In this document: one piece after another, positions 29,801 through 39,202 of the stretch
How positions within the stretch are numbered: the first letter of the stretch is position 1
Layout: every line of letters begins with the position of its first letter
Source: Fabrea salina
Lineage: Eukaryota > Ciliophora > Heterotrichea > Heterotrichida > Fabreidae
Reading direction: 5' to 3'
Assembly: GCA_022984795.1 (NCBI GenBank)
Contig: JALIHJ010000064.1
Span: 50,412 to 114,411 of the forward strand
Length of the DNA: 64,000 bases
Position numbers and translations under genes: made by a program
The notes under the pieces: model-generated
The model's input: the letters and a program-made list of their open reading frames with translations, nothing else
What the model was told of the DNA's origin: nothing
Database searches by the model: none

Positions 29801-30968
29801 GTCTTTCTTCGGTCTTTTTGAGGTTGTCTACTTCGTTCATTTGTTTGCGAACATCAGTATAGTTTTTTTCGAGTTTTTTGTTGGTTTTTTTGAGGTTTTC
29901 TACTTCGGTTTCAGACTTGCTGAGTTCTTTTGCGAGTTTTTCGCATTCTTCGTTGAGTTGTTTGATGATGGCTTTGGCTTTGTCTAGGCCTTGTTGTTTC
30001 ATTTCCATTTCTTCTTCGTACTCGTCAAGCATCTTGCTTATGTTTTGGGCTTCGTTTTGGTTGGCTTCGAGTTTTTCGTTGAGTTCTTTGTTGACGCTTT
30101 CTAACTCGCAGTACTGTTCTTTGAGTTGGTTGAATTCGTTTATGTACTCTTCTCTTTCAAACTGGAATTCTTTGACTTTTTGGATCATTTCTTTAAGTTC
30201 AACTTGGGTGCTTGACTCTTGTTTTCTGGACATTTGGATTATTTCTTCGTTGTTTTTTTTGAGTTCGTCGTAGGACTGTTGGGTCTTTTTGAGGTCAGTG
30301 GTGGTTTGTTCGTTTTGGAAGGACAAGTAAATGTTTCTTTGTTTGAGGTCTTCAATTTCTTGTTTGAAGTCTTCAATTTCAAATTCTAGTTCTTCGCAGT
30401 TAACGCACTTGTCTTCGTAGTTTTCAAGTTTCATAGCAAGTTCGTCCCTTTCGTCAGTGATTTCGTCAAGTACTTTTTGGAGTTCGCCTACTTCGCTTTC
30501 GAGTCCGTTGAGTCTGCGATTGAGTCTGCTGACTTTTTCAACTTCTCTTTCGTAGAGGCTTTTTAGGTCCTCTTTGTCTTCTTCGTTTATTTTTTCAATG
30601 TAAGTTTTGTACTGGTTGAGGGTGGCTTCTTGGGTTTCAGTGACTTTTGAAAAAGCTGTTTTTAAAGTTTGCAGTAATTGAAAAGAAGCACTATAAGAAG
30701 ACTCAGAAAAAGACTCAGCAGAGAACTGGACTGGAAGGGCTTCAGGAAAGAACCTAGGAGTGAACTCGTTTGCTTCAGTCAGTGAAATGGCTTCGTTGAG
30801 TGACTGTTCTTCTTTTGAAACCTGGTCATTTACATTCTTGACAAAATCTTCAAGTTCTTTGTTAAGTAGTTCTAAGTTCCTTTGAGTGTCTTTGCGGAAG
30901 TAAGCTTGTTTAAGCCATTCTTTAACTAGTTGTTGGCGGAGAGACTTTATTTGAACTTCTTGTTCCAT
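26892..30968 (-). CDS. 1358-residue coiled-coil protein, unknown
   Basis: Residues ~100-1120 are almost unbroken heptad-rich, Glu/Lys/Gln-rich coiled coil with short breaks near 545 and 830. The first ~95 residues and the last ~230 are helical but not heptad-like (C-terminal blocks SVMIAKDHADLLISIGNKL and LPYYEAPQILHQL). No motor, GRIP or EF-hand motif is visible. Such proteins in ciliates are often basal-body, cortical-fibre or ciliary-linker components, but nothing decides this. The EF-hand gene upstream on the same strand ends 4 bp before this ATG. Confidence 0.85.
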   Translation of the reverse strand: MEQEVQIKSLRQQLVKEWLKQAYFRKDTQRNLELLNKELEDFVKNVNDQVSKEEQSLNEAISLTEANEFTPRFFPEALPVQFSAESFSESSYSASFQLLQTLKTAFSKVTETQEATLNQYKTYIEKINEEDKEDLKSLYEREVEKVSRLNRRLNGLESEVGELQKVLDEITDERDELAMKLENYEDKCVNCEELEFEIEDFKQEIEDLKQRNIYLSFQNEQTTTDLKKTQQSYDELKKNNEEIIQMSRKQESSTQVELKEMIQKVKEFQFEREEYINEFNQLKEQYCELESVNKELNEKLEANQNEAQNISKMLDEYEEEMEMKQQGLDKAKAIIKQLNEECEKLAKELSKSETEVENLKKTNKKLEKNYTDVRKQMNEVDNLKKTEERLREELSHVKSKLSGVSYNKNSEVNDLNMTIEQLVGEKANLEGAMEELEERLGEIEKISKERFEMYTQSSMQIEELQQSLSEKDQEIHNIIKEYQVKEQNREAEVQHWKKQAENVIRQLHSLQTPEDNKTKEYVRSNRTPLRETKRKLSKKTDKENKPQEIKDLKNLTVSQSTVDNLAAQLEEALLRENKLKEQLQNLVEKEAQQIKQGLETLKNTQSAFRPETERWIMRNEELEQRVISLENKNLELMGVVRDFRKTLHIKNVQLEEQKEIYDQNIELLQENLKLVSQELESCFETFKTELMPNSIQVLNNSLSSAHEKIQSLVTESQTLRSELEQALIDRDKEIQTHQDTLKEFHQIKENLIKSENDLWHIEKQLNSDSQRHSTSSATFGNLEEEESPDFSATYHPKTSELSLTAQSIIEKINELKYSEHQLKLARQEASEFEEQRTNLIHKIENIKIEWNNQVAQLQTEATNYRDSLKTLQNENTYLKNRAEELSEYLKKHESEKEALQEEFVTVHSDLRDTQAKLKQLEGIIDTDKTYTLKHNTETSKKLSDLENFIENQNQVIQNLQDEVEYLETAKSKLESALKQVDLDLEPSKFRNLQEEIQQLQTENLNLKETLMKHSKRSRRSCSHDKALTEKNQEITHLEKENQKLKEQLRNPELQAQLELVKKKKENNKQSFRKRVREFELVLRYLEEKINQVTEAFTDPDLSPEDIPETISQITKRNTTLDSWIKVLSHKLNWHMQNISVQRLREVRTYSTICSFLSDTSHREDFESIYQQLKTNPDLDYIAPVLLESFKNFLSSKKSHRKTSSYGGIGSVMIAKDHADLLISIGNKLQEAEAALKGRAQNLTQVSGKADQLVKTVNRLLDENSSSLDSEVLLKVLHMFQRFFKSFYSDIKSDKENLSWASDSLQQILKSSPDSDPNLALTLASYYFRTEAEMPKLPYYEAPQILHQLDHLNRQLSHS

Positions 30969-30972
30969 TTTC

Positions 30973-32070
30973 TTAGTTATTAGTTAATTGGCGCCTACGG
31001 CGAGGAGTTCGAAGGGCTTCGTGAATGTCTTGATCGTACTGGATTAAAAAGTAGTAAAGAGCTTTCCAAGGGTTGAATTTGTCCACTGTGAAGTACAAGT
31101 CCCCTAAAGTTACTACTCCGTCCTTGTCTCTGTCAAGTAACTCCCAAAAGTACCTTTCTAAGAGTGTACTTATGTTTTGGAGCCCTAAGCAGCTTAAAGT
31201 TGCTTCAAGTTTGGCTTGAATGTGGATGGGGAGTTCGCTTGCCATAAGTTTGTTGAAGGTAAGTGTAGTTATGTAAGCATAAGCTTGGATAAAGTGACTT
31301 GCTAGGTCTGTGATGTTGATTTTGGAGTCTAAGTATCTGTACAAAGAAGAGTCAACTACATAAACTATGGTGGACTTTAAGTTTTCAGCCACATAGTTAA
31401 CTGAGTCAATTACTGGAGAAGGCAAAAACTTAGCTATTTCAAGGTTGCCTGTAAAATAGTTGTCAACTAAAAATATTAAGTAATCAGCCATTTCTTCACT
31501 GTTTTTCAAAATAAGGAAAACAGTCTTTTGCATAGTCATCACTACCTGGTTCCTTAACCCACTGTGGTGCCTGAACAAGCTTTTGGACCCTTGAAAGATC
31601 TCTTCTTGTTTTATAACAACTGAGTAAAAGAGCCCCACCCTTTCTTCGAAACTGTCTTGCCAGTCATTTCCCATGTGGTCTTGCACATGCTTTAAGTACA
31701 CCTTGAAGTTAGCTGGTCCAGTTTCAAGCCAAGCTCCAGTTAAGCTTTCGTAAAGTTGTTTGACTCCGTCAGAAGCTACCTGGGCTGCGTTGATGTAGAA
31801 CTTCTGTCTTTTGTTGAGATCTTTAGTTCTTTCGTAGAAGTAACTTGCAAACTTGTCCCAGTGAGGCTCCGAAACTTCTGGAAAGACCACTCTTAAGAGC
31901 TTGTAAAACTCTAAGTAGTCGCTTGTAGCTAGCCAGGCTTGGAAAGCTGCTGTGAAGAAGTCAGCCTTTTCGTCCAAAGAAGGATAAAGAGTGTTTTGCA
32001 AGGAGTCTGCTGGTTTGGAGCATACTTGTTCTGAGTTAATCAAAAGGTTTGAGTACCTTTTTTCGGACAT
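30973..32070 (-). CDS. EF-hand protein, otherwise unknown
   Basis: The 365-residue product is mostly helical without signal peptide or obvious membrane span. One canonical EF-hand loop sits at residues ~313-324 (DRDKDGVVTLGD), with the acidic residues needed for calcium in positions 1, 3, 5 and 9 and Asp rather than Glu at position 12, which may weaken calcium binding. The C-terminus is basic (RTPRRRRQLTNN). Family not recognised. It ends 4 bp before the coiled-coil gene on the same strand, and its start lies 20 bp from the divergent MORN gene. Confidence 0.75.
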   Translation of the reverse strand: MSEKRYSNLLINSEQVCSKPADSLQNTLYPSLDEKADFFTAAFQAWLATSDYLEFYKLLRVVFPEVSEPHWDKFASYFYERTKDLNKRQKFYINAAQVASDGVKQLYESLTGAWLETGPANFKVYLKHVQDHMGNDWQDSFEERVGLFYSVVIKQEEIFQGSKSLFRHHSGLRNQVVMTMQKTVFLILKNSEEMADYLIFLVDNYFTGNLEIAKFLPSPVIDSVNYVAENLKSTIVYVVDSSLYRYLDSKINITDLASHFIQAYAYITTLTFNKLMASELPIHIQAKLEATLSCLGLQNISTLLERYFWELLDRDKDGVVTLGDLYFTVDKFNPWKALYYFLIQYDQDIHEALRTPRRRRQLTNN

Positions 32071-32090
32071 TATTATTAGGGTACTTATAT

Positions 32091-33695
32091 ATGGAGCCTA
32101 AGCTTAAAACGCTTAACTTAAAGGACTCTAAAAGGTCACATGAGTTCATATCTGAAATCGAAATACTAAGTTCAAGCGAGAAGCTGTGCGAAGGCGATAT
32201 GGTTTTAAACTTTGAAACAGAAGACTTCTATGCTACTGTTAGTCCTTCCAACAAAAAGCTTTTCAATGAGTTAGTTGCTCACGACAAGAGCGAACTAGAC
32301 TTCCGGTCAAGTTTCCAGTTGGGCGAAAGTCCTATGAACCTTGCAAGCCAAACCCAAAAGTCTTCAAAAGAAGCTTACTCAGAAGAAGAGTCTAAAGTAG
32401 TTATTCGTCACCTTGAACAAAAAGAAGACCCTGACAGCGGACCTAGTTCGGTAGAGCTCAGTGAGTCTGATGAACCTATGCTGCCAGAACTAGTTCTCCC
32501 TAAAAGCAACTTGCAAGATGAGTCTTCTTTTGTTTTAACTGAGTCTCTGACTAAGAACCTTCAGAACTTCCAGTGCTTTGAAAGCCCCAAAACTCCTCCT
32601 AAAACTTCTTTGAACTTTAAAAAACAAAAAGTACCCACTTCTATAGTAAAATCAGAACCTACAAAAACCCCTTTGAAAAAACCACCTGTAGGTCCTTCTG
32701 GAAGACAACAACTAATACTCGCAGAGCTAGTTGAACACACAAGTCTTGACTTAGAAGACTTTCCTTACAAAGAAAACTACCGAAGTCTGTTTGAACAGAT
32801 TGAAAACTACGGAGAGTTTAACTATGACCATGATGATGTTATAAGGACTTCTAGAAGTCTTAAGTTCACTGGGTGGAACTCAGCCCAAGACCTGCACTAT
32901 AAAGGCCAGGTAACTCATTCAGGAAAGCGTTGGGGCAAAGGAGTTGAAATAGGGCCTGACTATATATACGAAGGCTACTGGCGTAAAAACAAAAGATACG
33001 GACTAGGTAGAGTTATTTCTAGTAAGGGTGAGTGCTACCAAGGGTTTTGGTTCAGGGACCAGAAAAGTGGATTTGGAGTGTTTAAGTACGGAGAGGAAAT
33101 GTATATAGGTGACTGGGATCAAGACACTTACAACGGAAAAGGAACAGAAGTAACTTTTGACGGAACTTACGAAGGAGACTTTAGAAACGGGAAGAGGCAT
33201 GGGAAAGGAAAACTGTGCACTGAAGACGGAGAAGTTTACTTGGGGAAGTTTTCAAGGGGAGTTCCTCATGGGTATGGAGTTGTTTCTTATGCAAGTGGAG
33301 AGTTTTATGCTGGAGTTTTTGTGGAGGGAGAAAGAAAGGGCAGTCGGAACCATGTGATTCAGGGGTTGAGTCAGAGTCTTAAGGTTAGGACTCTTAGAGA
33401 AGAATCTGTAGAAAAAGATATCCAGGAGTTTTCACAAGAACCTATCCAGGAGTCTCCAGAAGAAGTTATTCAAGAGTCTCCAGAAGAACCTATCCAGGAG
33501 TCTCCAGAAGAACCTATCCAAGAGTCTCCACAAGAACCCCCAGAAACCACCCACAAAAAGCCCAAAAAGGACCTAAGAGTCAAATTCGACAGCAACTGCT
33601 TAGAAGAAATTCCCCTTGAAGAAGCCATTAAAAGAAAAGAAAAATACAAAGCCAGCAAAGAACACTTCAAACCTAATTATAAGATTAAGCCATAG
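32091..33695 (+). CDS. MORN-repeat protein with acidic N-terminus and octapeptide repeats
   Basis: ATG at 32091 is the first in frame; the product is 534 residues. The first ~260 residues are acidic, Ser/Pro-rich and probably disordered. Residues ~268-415 carry about seven MORN repeats (YEGDFRNGKRHGKGKL is typical), which in other proteins bind lipids or act as rigid spacers at basal bodies, radial spokes or cortex. A PIQESPEE-type repeat follows (33438-33533), then a Lys-rich tail. There is no kinase or SET domain. Its end overlaps the convergent proton-pump gene by 11 bp. Confidence 0.88.
   Translation: MEPKLKTLNLKDSKRSHEFISEIEILSSSEKLCEGDMVLNFETEDFYATVSPSNKKLFNELVAHDKSELDFRSSFQLGESPMNLASQTQKSSKEAYSEEESKVVIRHLEQKEDPDSGPSSVELSESDEPMLPELVLPKSNLQDESSFVLTESLTKNLQNFQCFESPKTPPKTSLNFKKQKVPTSIVKSEPTKTPLKKPPVGPSGRQQLILAELVEHTSLDLEDFPYKENYRSLFEQIENYGEFNYDHDDVIRTSRSLKFTGWNSAQDLHYKGQVTHSGKRWGKGVEIGPDYIYEGYWRKNKRYGLGRVISSKGECYQGFWFRDQKSGFGVFKYGEEMYIGDWDQDTYNGKGTEVTFDGTYEGDFRNGKRHGKGKLCTEDGEVYLGKFSRGVPHGYGVVSYASGEFYAGVFVEGERKGSRNHVIQGLSQSLKVRTLREESVEKDIQEFSQEPIQESPEEVIQESPEEPIQESPEEPIQESPQEPPETTHKKPKKDLRVKFDSNCLEEIPLEEAIKRKEKYKASKEHFKPNYKIKP
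33438..33533 (+). repeat. 24-bp in-frame tandem repeat, four units
   Basis: Four consecutive 24-base units encode (E)PIQESPE-type octapeptides: EPIQESPE, EVIQESPE, EPIQESPE and EPIQESPQ. Units differ at one to four bases. It is a coding minisatellite likely to vary in copy number. Confidence 0.9.
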
Positions 33696-36469
33696 ACTTT
33701 TTAGCCATAGAACTCCTAACAGAAGAAGAGGCCGCAAAAGAAGCCCTTTTAGTCACTATAGTCCTTTTGGTCTCTCCAGTGTCAGTTGAGAACACTAAGA
33801 AAGTGTCAGTCAGCACCTGTCCAGCAAACTTAGTTTCCTTTCCTTTCGATTCGTAGTATTTATCGAAGCCCTTCAGCATAGCTACTTTAGTGAAGTCTTG
33901 GATTAAGAAGAACACTATGTTGTAAGCCCATATAAGTCCAGCCAGTCCCCAGGAAACAGAGTCCATGTCTGGTATGTCCCCACTCTCGCCTCCGCCAAAA
34001 CTGAAGTTGAAGAACCAGTACACTGAGAACAAAGTGGCAGCAACCGTTGCTATTATAAAAGAAATCATAAGGGCTTTTCCAGGCATTCTTGTCCAAAAGA
34101 AGTTGGTGGTTCTGGCTGAAAACACTGTTAAGAAGTCTGAAAGAGAAACCTTTAAGTACATTGCAGTCATGACTTCTCCGTAACTAAAAGCGTCCAGTCC
34201 CAACCCACTGAATAAGCTACTAGGTCCTCCATACTTTGTCCATGTTATGCAAGCACAAAATCAGCAAAAGAATAGAAGAAGCCAAAGCAACTGCTCCTAA
34301 CACCACTGCGTTGCAGAAGATCAGTGTTAAGTTCCACTTCTCTGGCTTTTTGGAGACAGTCACTTTGTCGTATGCTATTGAAATAATAGTTCCGTCATTC
34401 AGAACTGTAATGATCACAATAGCTATCACTGGAAGTGCAAAGTTTTTAGGGATGTTGTCACAGTCGCTTCCGTCGTCTTTAGTGCAATTAAAGTCAGACT
34501 TAGGGTTGACAGCTACCATGCTGATGAAGAAAAACACCAAAAGTTGGAAAGTACAAGCAATTCGGTAAGTGCAGTAGTTGAGCATCCTTTGGAATATTTT
34601 GCGTGCTCTGTAGATAGCTTCAATGATGACTGAAAGTCCGGGACTTGTCAACACAATGTCTGAAGCAGCTCTGGCAGCATCAGTGGCTCCCTCTACAGCT
34701 ATGCCCACGTCAGCTTTCTTCAAAGCAGGTGCGTCGTTGACTCCATCTCCAGTCATGCCTACTCTGTTGCCTTTTTCTTGGAGAATCCTGACTATGGCAA
34801 ACTTGTGCTCTGGAAACACCTCTGCAAAGCCGTCTGCTTGCTCAATGATTTCTAAAAGCATTTCCCGCTGGACTGCTGTGGCGTCTTCGCTTAAAAGTTC
34901 TGAGTTGTAGATCCTGTCGCCTAGGTTGAGGATGCGTGCAGTTTCTTTAGCAATGGCAGTTTGGTCGCCAGTGATCATTTTAACGTTGATTTCCATGTGC
35001 ATGGCTTTTTGGATGGTTTCTTTGGTGTCATTTCTGGGAGGGTCTGAAAGTGAGATAAGACCAAGCATTTCCCAGTTGCCTTCTGAAGTAGTTTTAGCTA
35101 CGCCTAAGGTGCGGTACCCACGAGATGCCAGGTCTTCAACCATGTTGGTAACTTCTTCTTCAATTGAGGGGTCTTGGGTCATGGCAAGCACTACTTGAGG
35201 GGCTCCTTTGGTGCAGCTAAAGGTTTCTCCGGTCGTTAAGTCCCTAATGGTAGCTTCGGTTCTTTTTATTTTGGGGTCAAAAGGTATAAAGTCCTCTTCT
35301 TCAAAGTTTTCAAACTTATGCGAAAACTTTCCTCTGGAGTATTCAGTGATGCACTTGTCAATTGCGTCCTGGGAACCTGAGTCCCTTTTAGCAGCCAAAG
35401 CAGCTGCAAACACCAAGTCACTTTCATCGTAATGCTTCAACAAGTAAGGATCTTGGACTGTAAGTTCGTTTTTAGTAAGGGTTCCAGTTTTGTCACTACA
35501 AAGAATTTGCATGCCAGCTAATTCTTCAATTGAACTAAGTCTACTTACAATAGCTTTGCGTTCAGCCAAAGCATGTGCCCCTACAGCCATAGTGGTTGTG
35601 CACACCACTTGCATCGCAATAGGAATTGAAGCTACCAAAATCACCACACACACACTTAAGGTTTCTAAGAAGTTGCCTTCTTTAGCCATCACAACAATAA
35701 AGATGATTACAACTAGCACAATCGAAATAACCATTAAAAAGGCAGTAACTTTTAGCAGTACCTTTTGGAAGTTGCCCTTTTGGTTGACTTGGCTAACTAA
35801 AGCTGAGGTTTTGCCAAAGAAGGTTTTGGCGCCTGTTGCTGAGACTATAGCTTCAAGTTCGCCTCTTTTGCAAACAGAGCCTTGGTACACTGTGTCTCCT
35901 TCGTAACGCGTCACAGCAAGTGACTCTCCTGTAAGAGCTGATTGGTCCACTTCTAAGTAGCCTGGTCCTAAAACACAGTCTGCTGGAATAATGTTGCCTA
36001 GCTTGATGCTGACTCTGTCTCCAATGACTAAGTTCACAGCATCGATTTCGTTCCACTCTCCGTCGCGTTTGACCCAGGCCTTAGGAGCTAAGCTTTTCTT
36101 AAGAGCTTCAATAGCATTGCCTGCATTTCTTTCTTCATTCCAGCCCACAATGCCATTTAAGAACTGGAGCAGCAACAAAACTCCGAAATCAAGCCAGGCC
36201 TGTCTGATGCCTTCTATTATTATTGCAACCCAAATCATAGCTGGCATTGGGCCCCAAAAGTAAGACAAGAACTTTAAAAAAGGGTTTTGTTTCTTTTCGG
36301 GCAATTTGTTAGGACCGTCGCGGTCATACCGTCTTTTGGCTTCATCAGAAGAAAGACCCTGTTCTGGAGTATTCAACTCGCCCATTTCCTCGGAGTTTAA
36401 CTTATCCGATTCTTTAATATCTTGTTTGGAATCGTCTGAGAGTTTGCTGTAATCAGCCATGTTCGCCAC
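33685..36469 (-). CDS. plasma-membrane-type P3A H+-ATPase (one frameshift in the sequence)
   Basis: P-type pump that would hydrolyse ATP to export protons. Key sites are TGES (actuator), CSDKTGTLT with the phosphorylated Asp at residue 326, and MTGDGVNDAPALKKAD (hinge). VEGATDAARAASDIVLTSPG is typical of subtype P3A. The first frame stops at 34220-34222 after HNMDK-VWRT, but the next frame continues without a gap through KYGGPSSLFSGLGLDAF and the last membrane helices, giving ~927 residues. One extra A at 34235-34237 (minus-strand AAA where AA keeps the frame) explains this. It may be a sequencing error in a homopolymer, a true mutation, or +1 frameshifting. There is no plant-style R-domain; the Ser/Thr/Lys-rich tail may be regulatory. 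Confidence 0.9.
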
Positions 36470-36528
36470 AAATTATTAAAGTGCATTTTCAGTCTTAAGT
36501 TATCATTAGCTAAGTAATAATCCATATT

Positions 36529-37821
36529 ATGGCACAACATACCCCGGGCAACTTAGACCAAAAAATATCAAGTATTCGGTCGACTTTAGAGAAACTAGGA
36601 ACTTCTTTGCTTGCAGACGTAAGTTTTAAGTAGAACTCCTCCGACTCCTACTCAGACTCAGCTTTCAGTGAAAACCAAGAAGCTTACAGAGCTGCTCTAG
36701 AAGACACTTACTACGAAAAGCCTCCCAAACCCAAAACTGAAGACAACTGGGAACTCAGTATGTTACTTAACTACGAAAAAGAAAGATGCGCCCAACTTGA
36801 AAACCGAATTAACCAAAAAGACGAAGTAGTTGCAGAAATGACTTCTTTACAGAACGAGTTGTACCAAAACATCGAGGAACTCCAAGACGAAATTAAAACT
36901 CTCAGACACAAACTTTCAGTAACTGACGAAGACAGAACCAGGGCCCACAAAGACCTAGAAGACGCTTATAGAATTCAAAGACAACACGAGAAAGAAGTAA
37001 CCAACTTAAAGTACGAAAGAGACCAAGCAAAAGAAGTTGAACAAAACCTAAAAGAAGAAATTGAATACCTTAAAAACAGACACTACGAAGACACCAGCTC
37101 TGCAGTCCGCAACGAAATCTGGGAACTCAAAAAACTATTGAGGCAAAAAGACCAAGAAAAAGAAGAAACTCAAACTAAAATGCGGGAAAACATTATGAAC
37201 CTGCAATGCGAACTTGACAACAAAGACATGCAACTTAAAAAAACCCAAGGAAAAATATCAGACCTCACTGAAGAACTTGAAGAACTCAGGCACAAACACC
37301 AAGCACCTTCCGGCAAAAGGTACAGCGAACCTGACAACCAACTCAAAAGAGAAAACTTAGAACTCAAACAAATGCTTCAGAACTCAAAACCTATAAGCGA
37401 AGTGGAGAAACTCCACAAGCAAATCAGCGACCTTGAAGAACAACTCTACAGAAAAGGACCCAACGAAGAGTACTCCAAAGTCTGCAGAGAAGTGATGAGT
37501 CTCCTAGGAGTTTCTGAAGTAAGTGACGTCCTACACCAAACTACTTATTTACTAGACTGCTTTCAAAAGAGCAAAGACACCAAAAAGCTTGTGGAAAAGA
37601 TGAGTTCTTTACTGCTCCAGATGTCGCCTCAAGGCACTTTTGAAAGGAAACCCAACAACAAGCAGATTTGGAAGTGGTTCATCAGAGTACTGGAACAGTA
37701 CATGCAGCTCAAACAAACCCTTGAAGGAGGACTGATCAGCGAACTCCAAAGCACCCTAAACTGCGGAATGCCAGAAATAGCTAAAGAAGTCCGCGGACTT
37801 GTTAAAAATCGTAAATATTAA
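36529..37821 (+). CDS. coiled-coil protein, unknown (one 15-nt intron)
   Basis: ATG at 36529 reads MAQHTPGNLDQKISSIRSTL for 30 codons, then an intron (36619-36633) and a second exon to TAA 37821; the product is 425 residues. Residues ~75-310 form a Glu/Lys/Gln-rich coiled coil and the last ~110 are a compact helical region (VCREVMSLLGVSEVSDVLH). Without splicing the frame stops at the intron's own TAG and only an internal Met would be available. No family recognised. Starts diverge from the proton pump across 59 bp, and the end lies 1 bp from the kinase's stop codon. Confidence 0.85.
36619..36633 (+). other. 15-nt intron in the coiled-coil gene
   Basis: The sequence gtaagttttaagtag lies exactly between codons (phase 0), so the reading frame is unchanged on removal, but its last triplet is an in-frame TAG that would stop translation if retained. 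Confidence 0.9.
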
Positions 37822-37822
37822 G

Positions 37823-39130
37823 TTACATTAAGTTTTCTTTATCGAGAGGACGAGGAGTGAGTGTTTTAACTGGTCTGTAGCTGAACTCCTCTTTAATTCT
37901 TCTGTAAAGCATCCTTATGTTGGAGTTTTCGTACTTCATTCCTTCTCTAATTTGAACTTCAGAGTAACCTATAAGTTTCAGTCTTTCAAAAATGTCTTTG
38001 TCAGTATTAATCGATTCAAAGTCTCCTAAACAGGCTTGGGGCGGCACTAACCAGTTCTCCTTAAGAACTTGACTGGCCGTTGGTCTTCTTTGAGGGTCAG
38101 TTTGCATCATTCTTTTGATGAGAAGTCTTGCTTGGGGATTCACGTGTGCAGGTACGTCGAAATATCCTTTAGATATTCTGCGGTACAAGTCTGAATCAGA
38201 AACCCCTTTAAAGGGAAAAGTCCCACAAAGCAGCACAAACAACAGCACTCCCAAAGCCCAGATGTCTGCAGGTTGGCCTGAGTACTCTTGCCGAGAAACG
38301 ATTTCAGGCGCCATGTAGCTAGGAGTTCCACAGAAAAGTTTGACTTTTTTGTCTGAAGGCATGATTGTGGAGAACCCAAAGTCAATAAGTTTCACGTCGT
38401 TGTTGGAGTCAAGCAGTATGTTTTCAAGCTTTATGTCTCGGTGGGCCACGTTTTTGGAGTGGCAATACTCCACAGCTGAAAGCACCTGCTTAAATAGCCG
38501 TTTGGCTTCTTGTTCTGGGAGTTTCCTCTGAGGGTGCTTTTTGATGTAGCCGTGCAGAGAAAGCCCTCCCACGTACTCCATAACTATGTGGATCTGTCTA
38601 GGGGCGTCAATGGCTTCTTTGCACTTTATTATCTTATCATGGTCTAATTTCTGCATTATGCGAATTTCTTTCCTGACGTTCCTTTTTTTCTGAGGGTCGA
38701 GTAACTTCGACTTCTCGTAAGTTTTCACAGCGTAAATCTTCTTTGTAGGGACGTGTGTGGCCTGTTTGACAGAAGCGTAAGCTCCTTGGCCTAAGCTTTT
38801 CGAGAAATTATACTCTTCAATGTTGCCTGTGAAGAGGTCCTTATCAGCTTCCATCACATAACTTTTGTTAAAAGGGGAAGCAGCTCTGTGGGAGTCCCGC
38901 AGCTTGGGCTTATAAGGCCTCGCTGAAATGTTTCTGGCTTGCTTTAGCGGAGGCCGGGCTTTTATGTGGAACTCATTTTTGTCAGAAGTTTGGCGTGTAG
39001 TGGCATTCGGAGTATTGACTGCATTTAGCCTGAAAGAGTTTAAAGTGTTGTACAAATAGGTTCTTGAAGAAGGCGGACCTGTTTGTCTGTTTTGGAGGTT
39101 CTTCAGCTCTAACGGAAATTTTGATTTCAT
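37823..39130 (-). CDS. serine/threonine protein kinase, CAMK/SNF1-NIM1 type
   Basis: The 435-residue product has a basic, Ser/Arg/Asn-rich N-terminal ~100 residues, then a complete kinase domain (~103-360). It includes the Gly-rich loop LGQGAYASVK, AVKTYEK, HRDIKLENILLD with catalytic Asp at 232, DFGFST with Asp at 250, and GTPSYMAPE. The [12 protein letters not shown] and ALGVLLFVLLCGTFPF blocks are those of AMPK/MARK/NIM1 relatives. A short C-terminal segment after the kinase may be UBA-like (LKLIGYSEVQIREGM). Its closest relative in the window is the broken kinase at 62720-63728. Confidence 0.9.
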   Translation of the reverse strand: MKSKFPLELKNLQNRQTGPPSSRTYLYNTLNSFRLNAVNTPNATTRQTSDKNEFHIKARPPLKQARNISARPYKPKLRDSHRAASPFNKSYVMEADKDLFTGNIEEYNFSKSLGQGAYASVKQATHVPTKKIYAVKTYEKSKLLDPQKKRNVRKEIRIMQKLDHDKIIKCKEAIDAPRQIHIVMEYVGGLSLHGYIKKHPQRKLPEQEAKRLFKQVLSAVEYCHSKNVAHRDIKLENILLDSNNDVKLIDFGFSTIMPSDKKVKLFCGTPSYMAPEIVSRQEYSGQPADIWALGVLLFVLLCGTFPFKGVSDSDLYRRISKGYFDVPAHVNPQARLLIKRMMQTDPQRRPTASQVLKENWLVPPQACLGDFESINTDKDIFERLKLIGYSEVQIREGMKYENSNIRMLYRRIKEEFSYRPVKTLTPRPLDKENLM

Positions 39131-39202
39131 CAGTTGGTTAAATTTGAATTTATATTCGGTAGCATAAAATGAACTTGATTTAAGAATTACTTTTAAGAAC
39201 AG

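Noticed and set aside
34220-34236. 15-nt GT...TAG intron (gtatggaggacctag) in the proton pump
   Set aside because: Removing it leaves AAA followed at once by a TAG stop and does not restore the frame; a one-base shift does.
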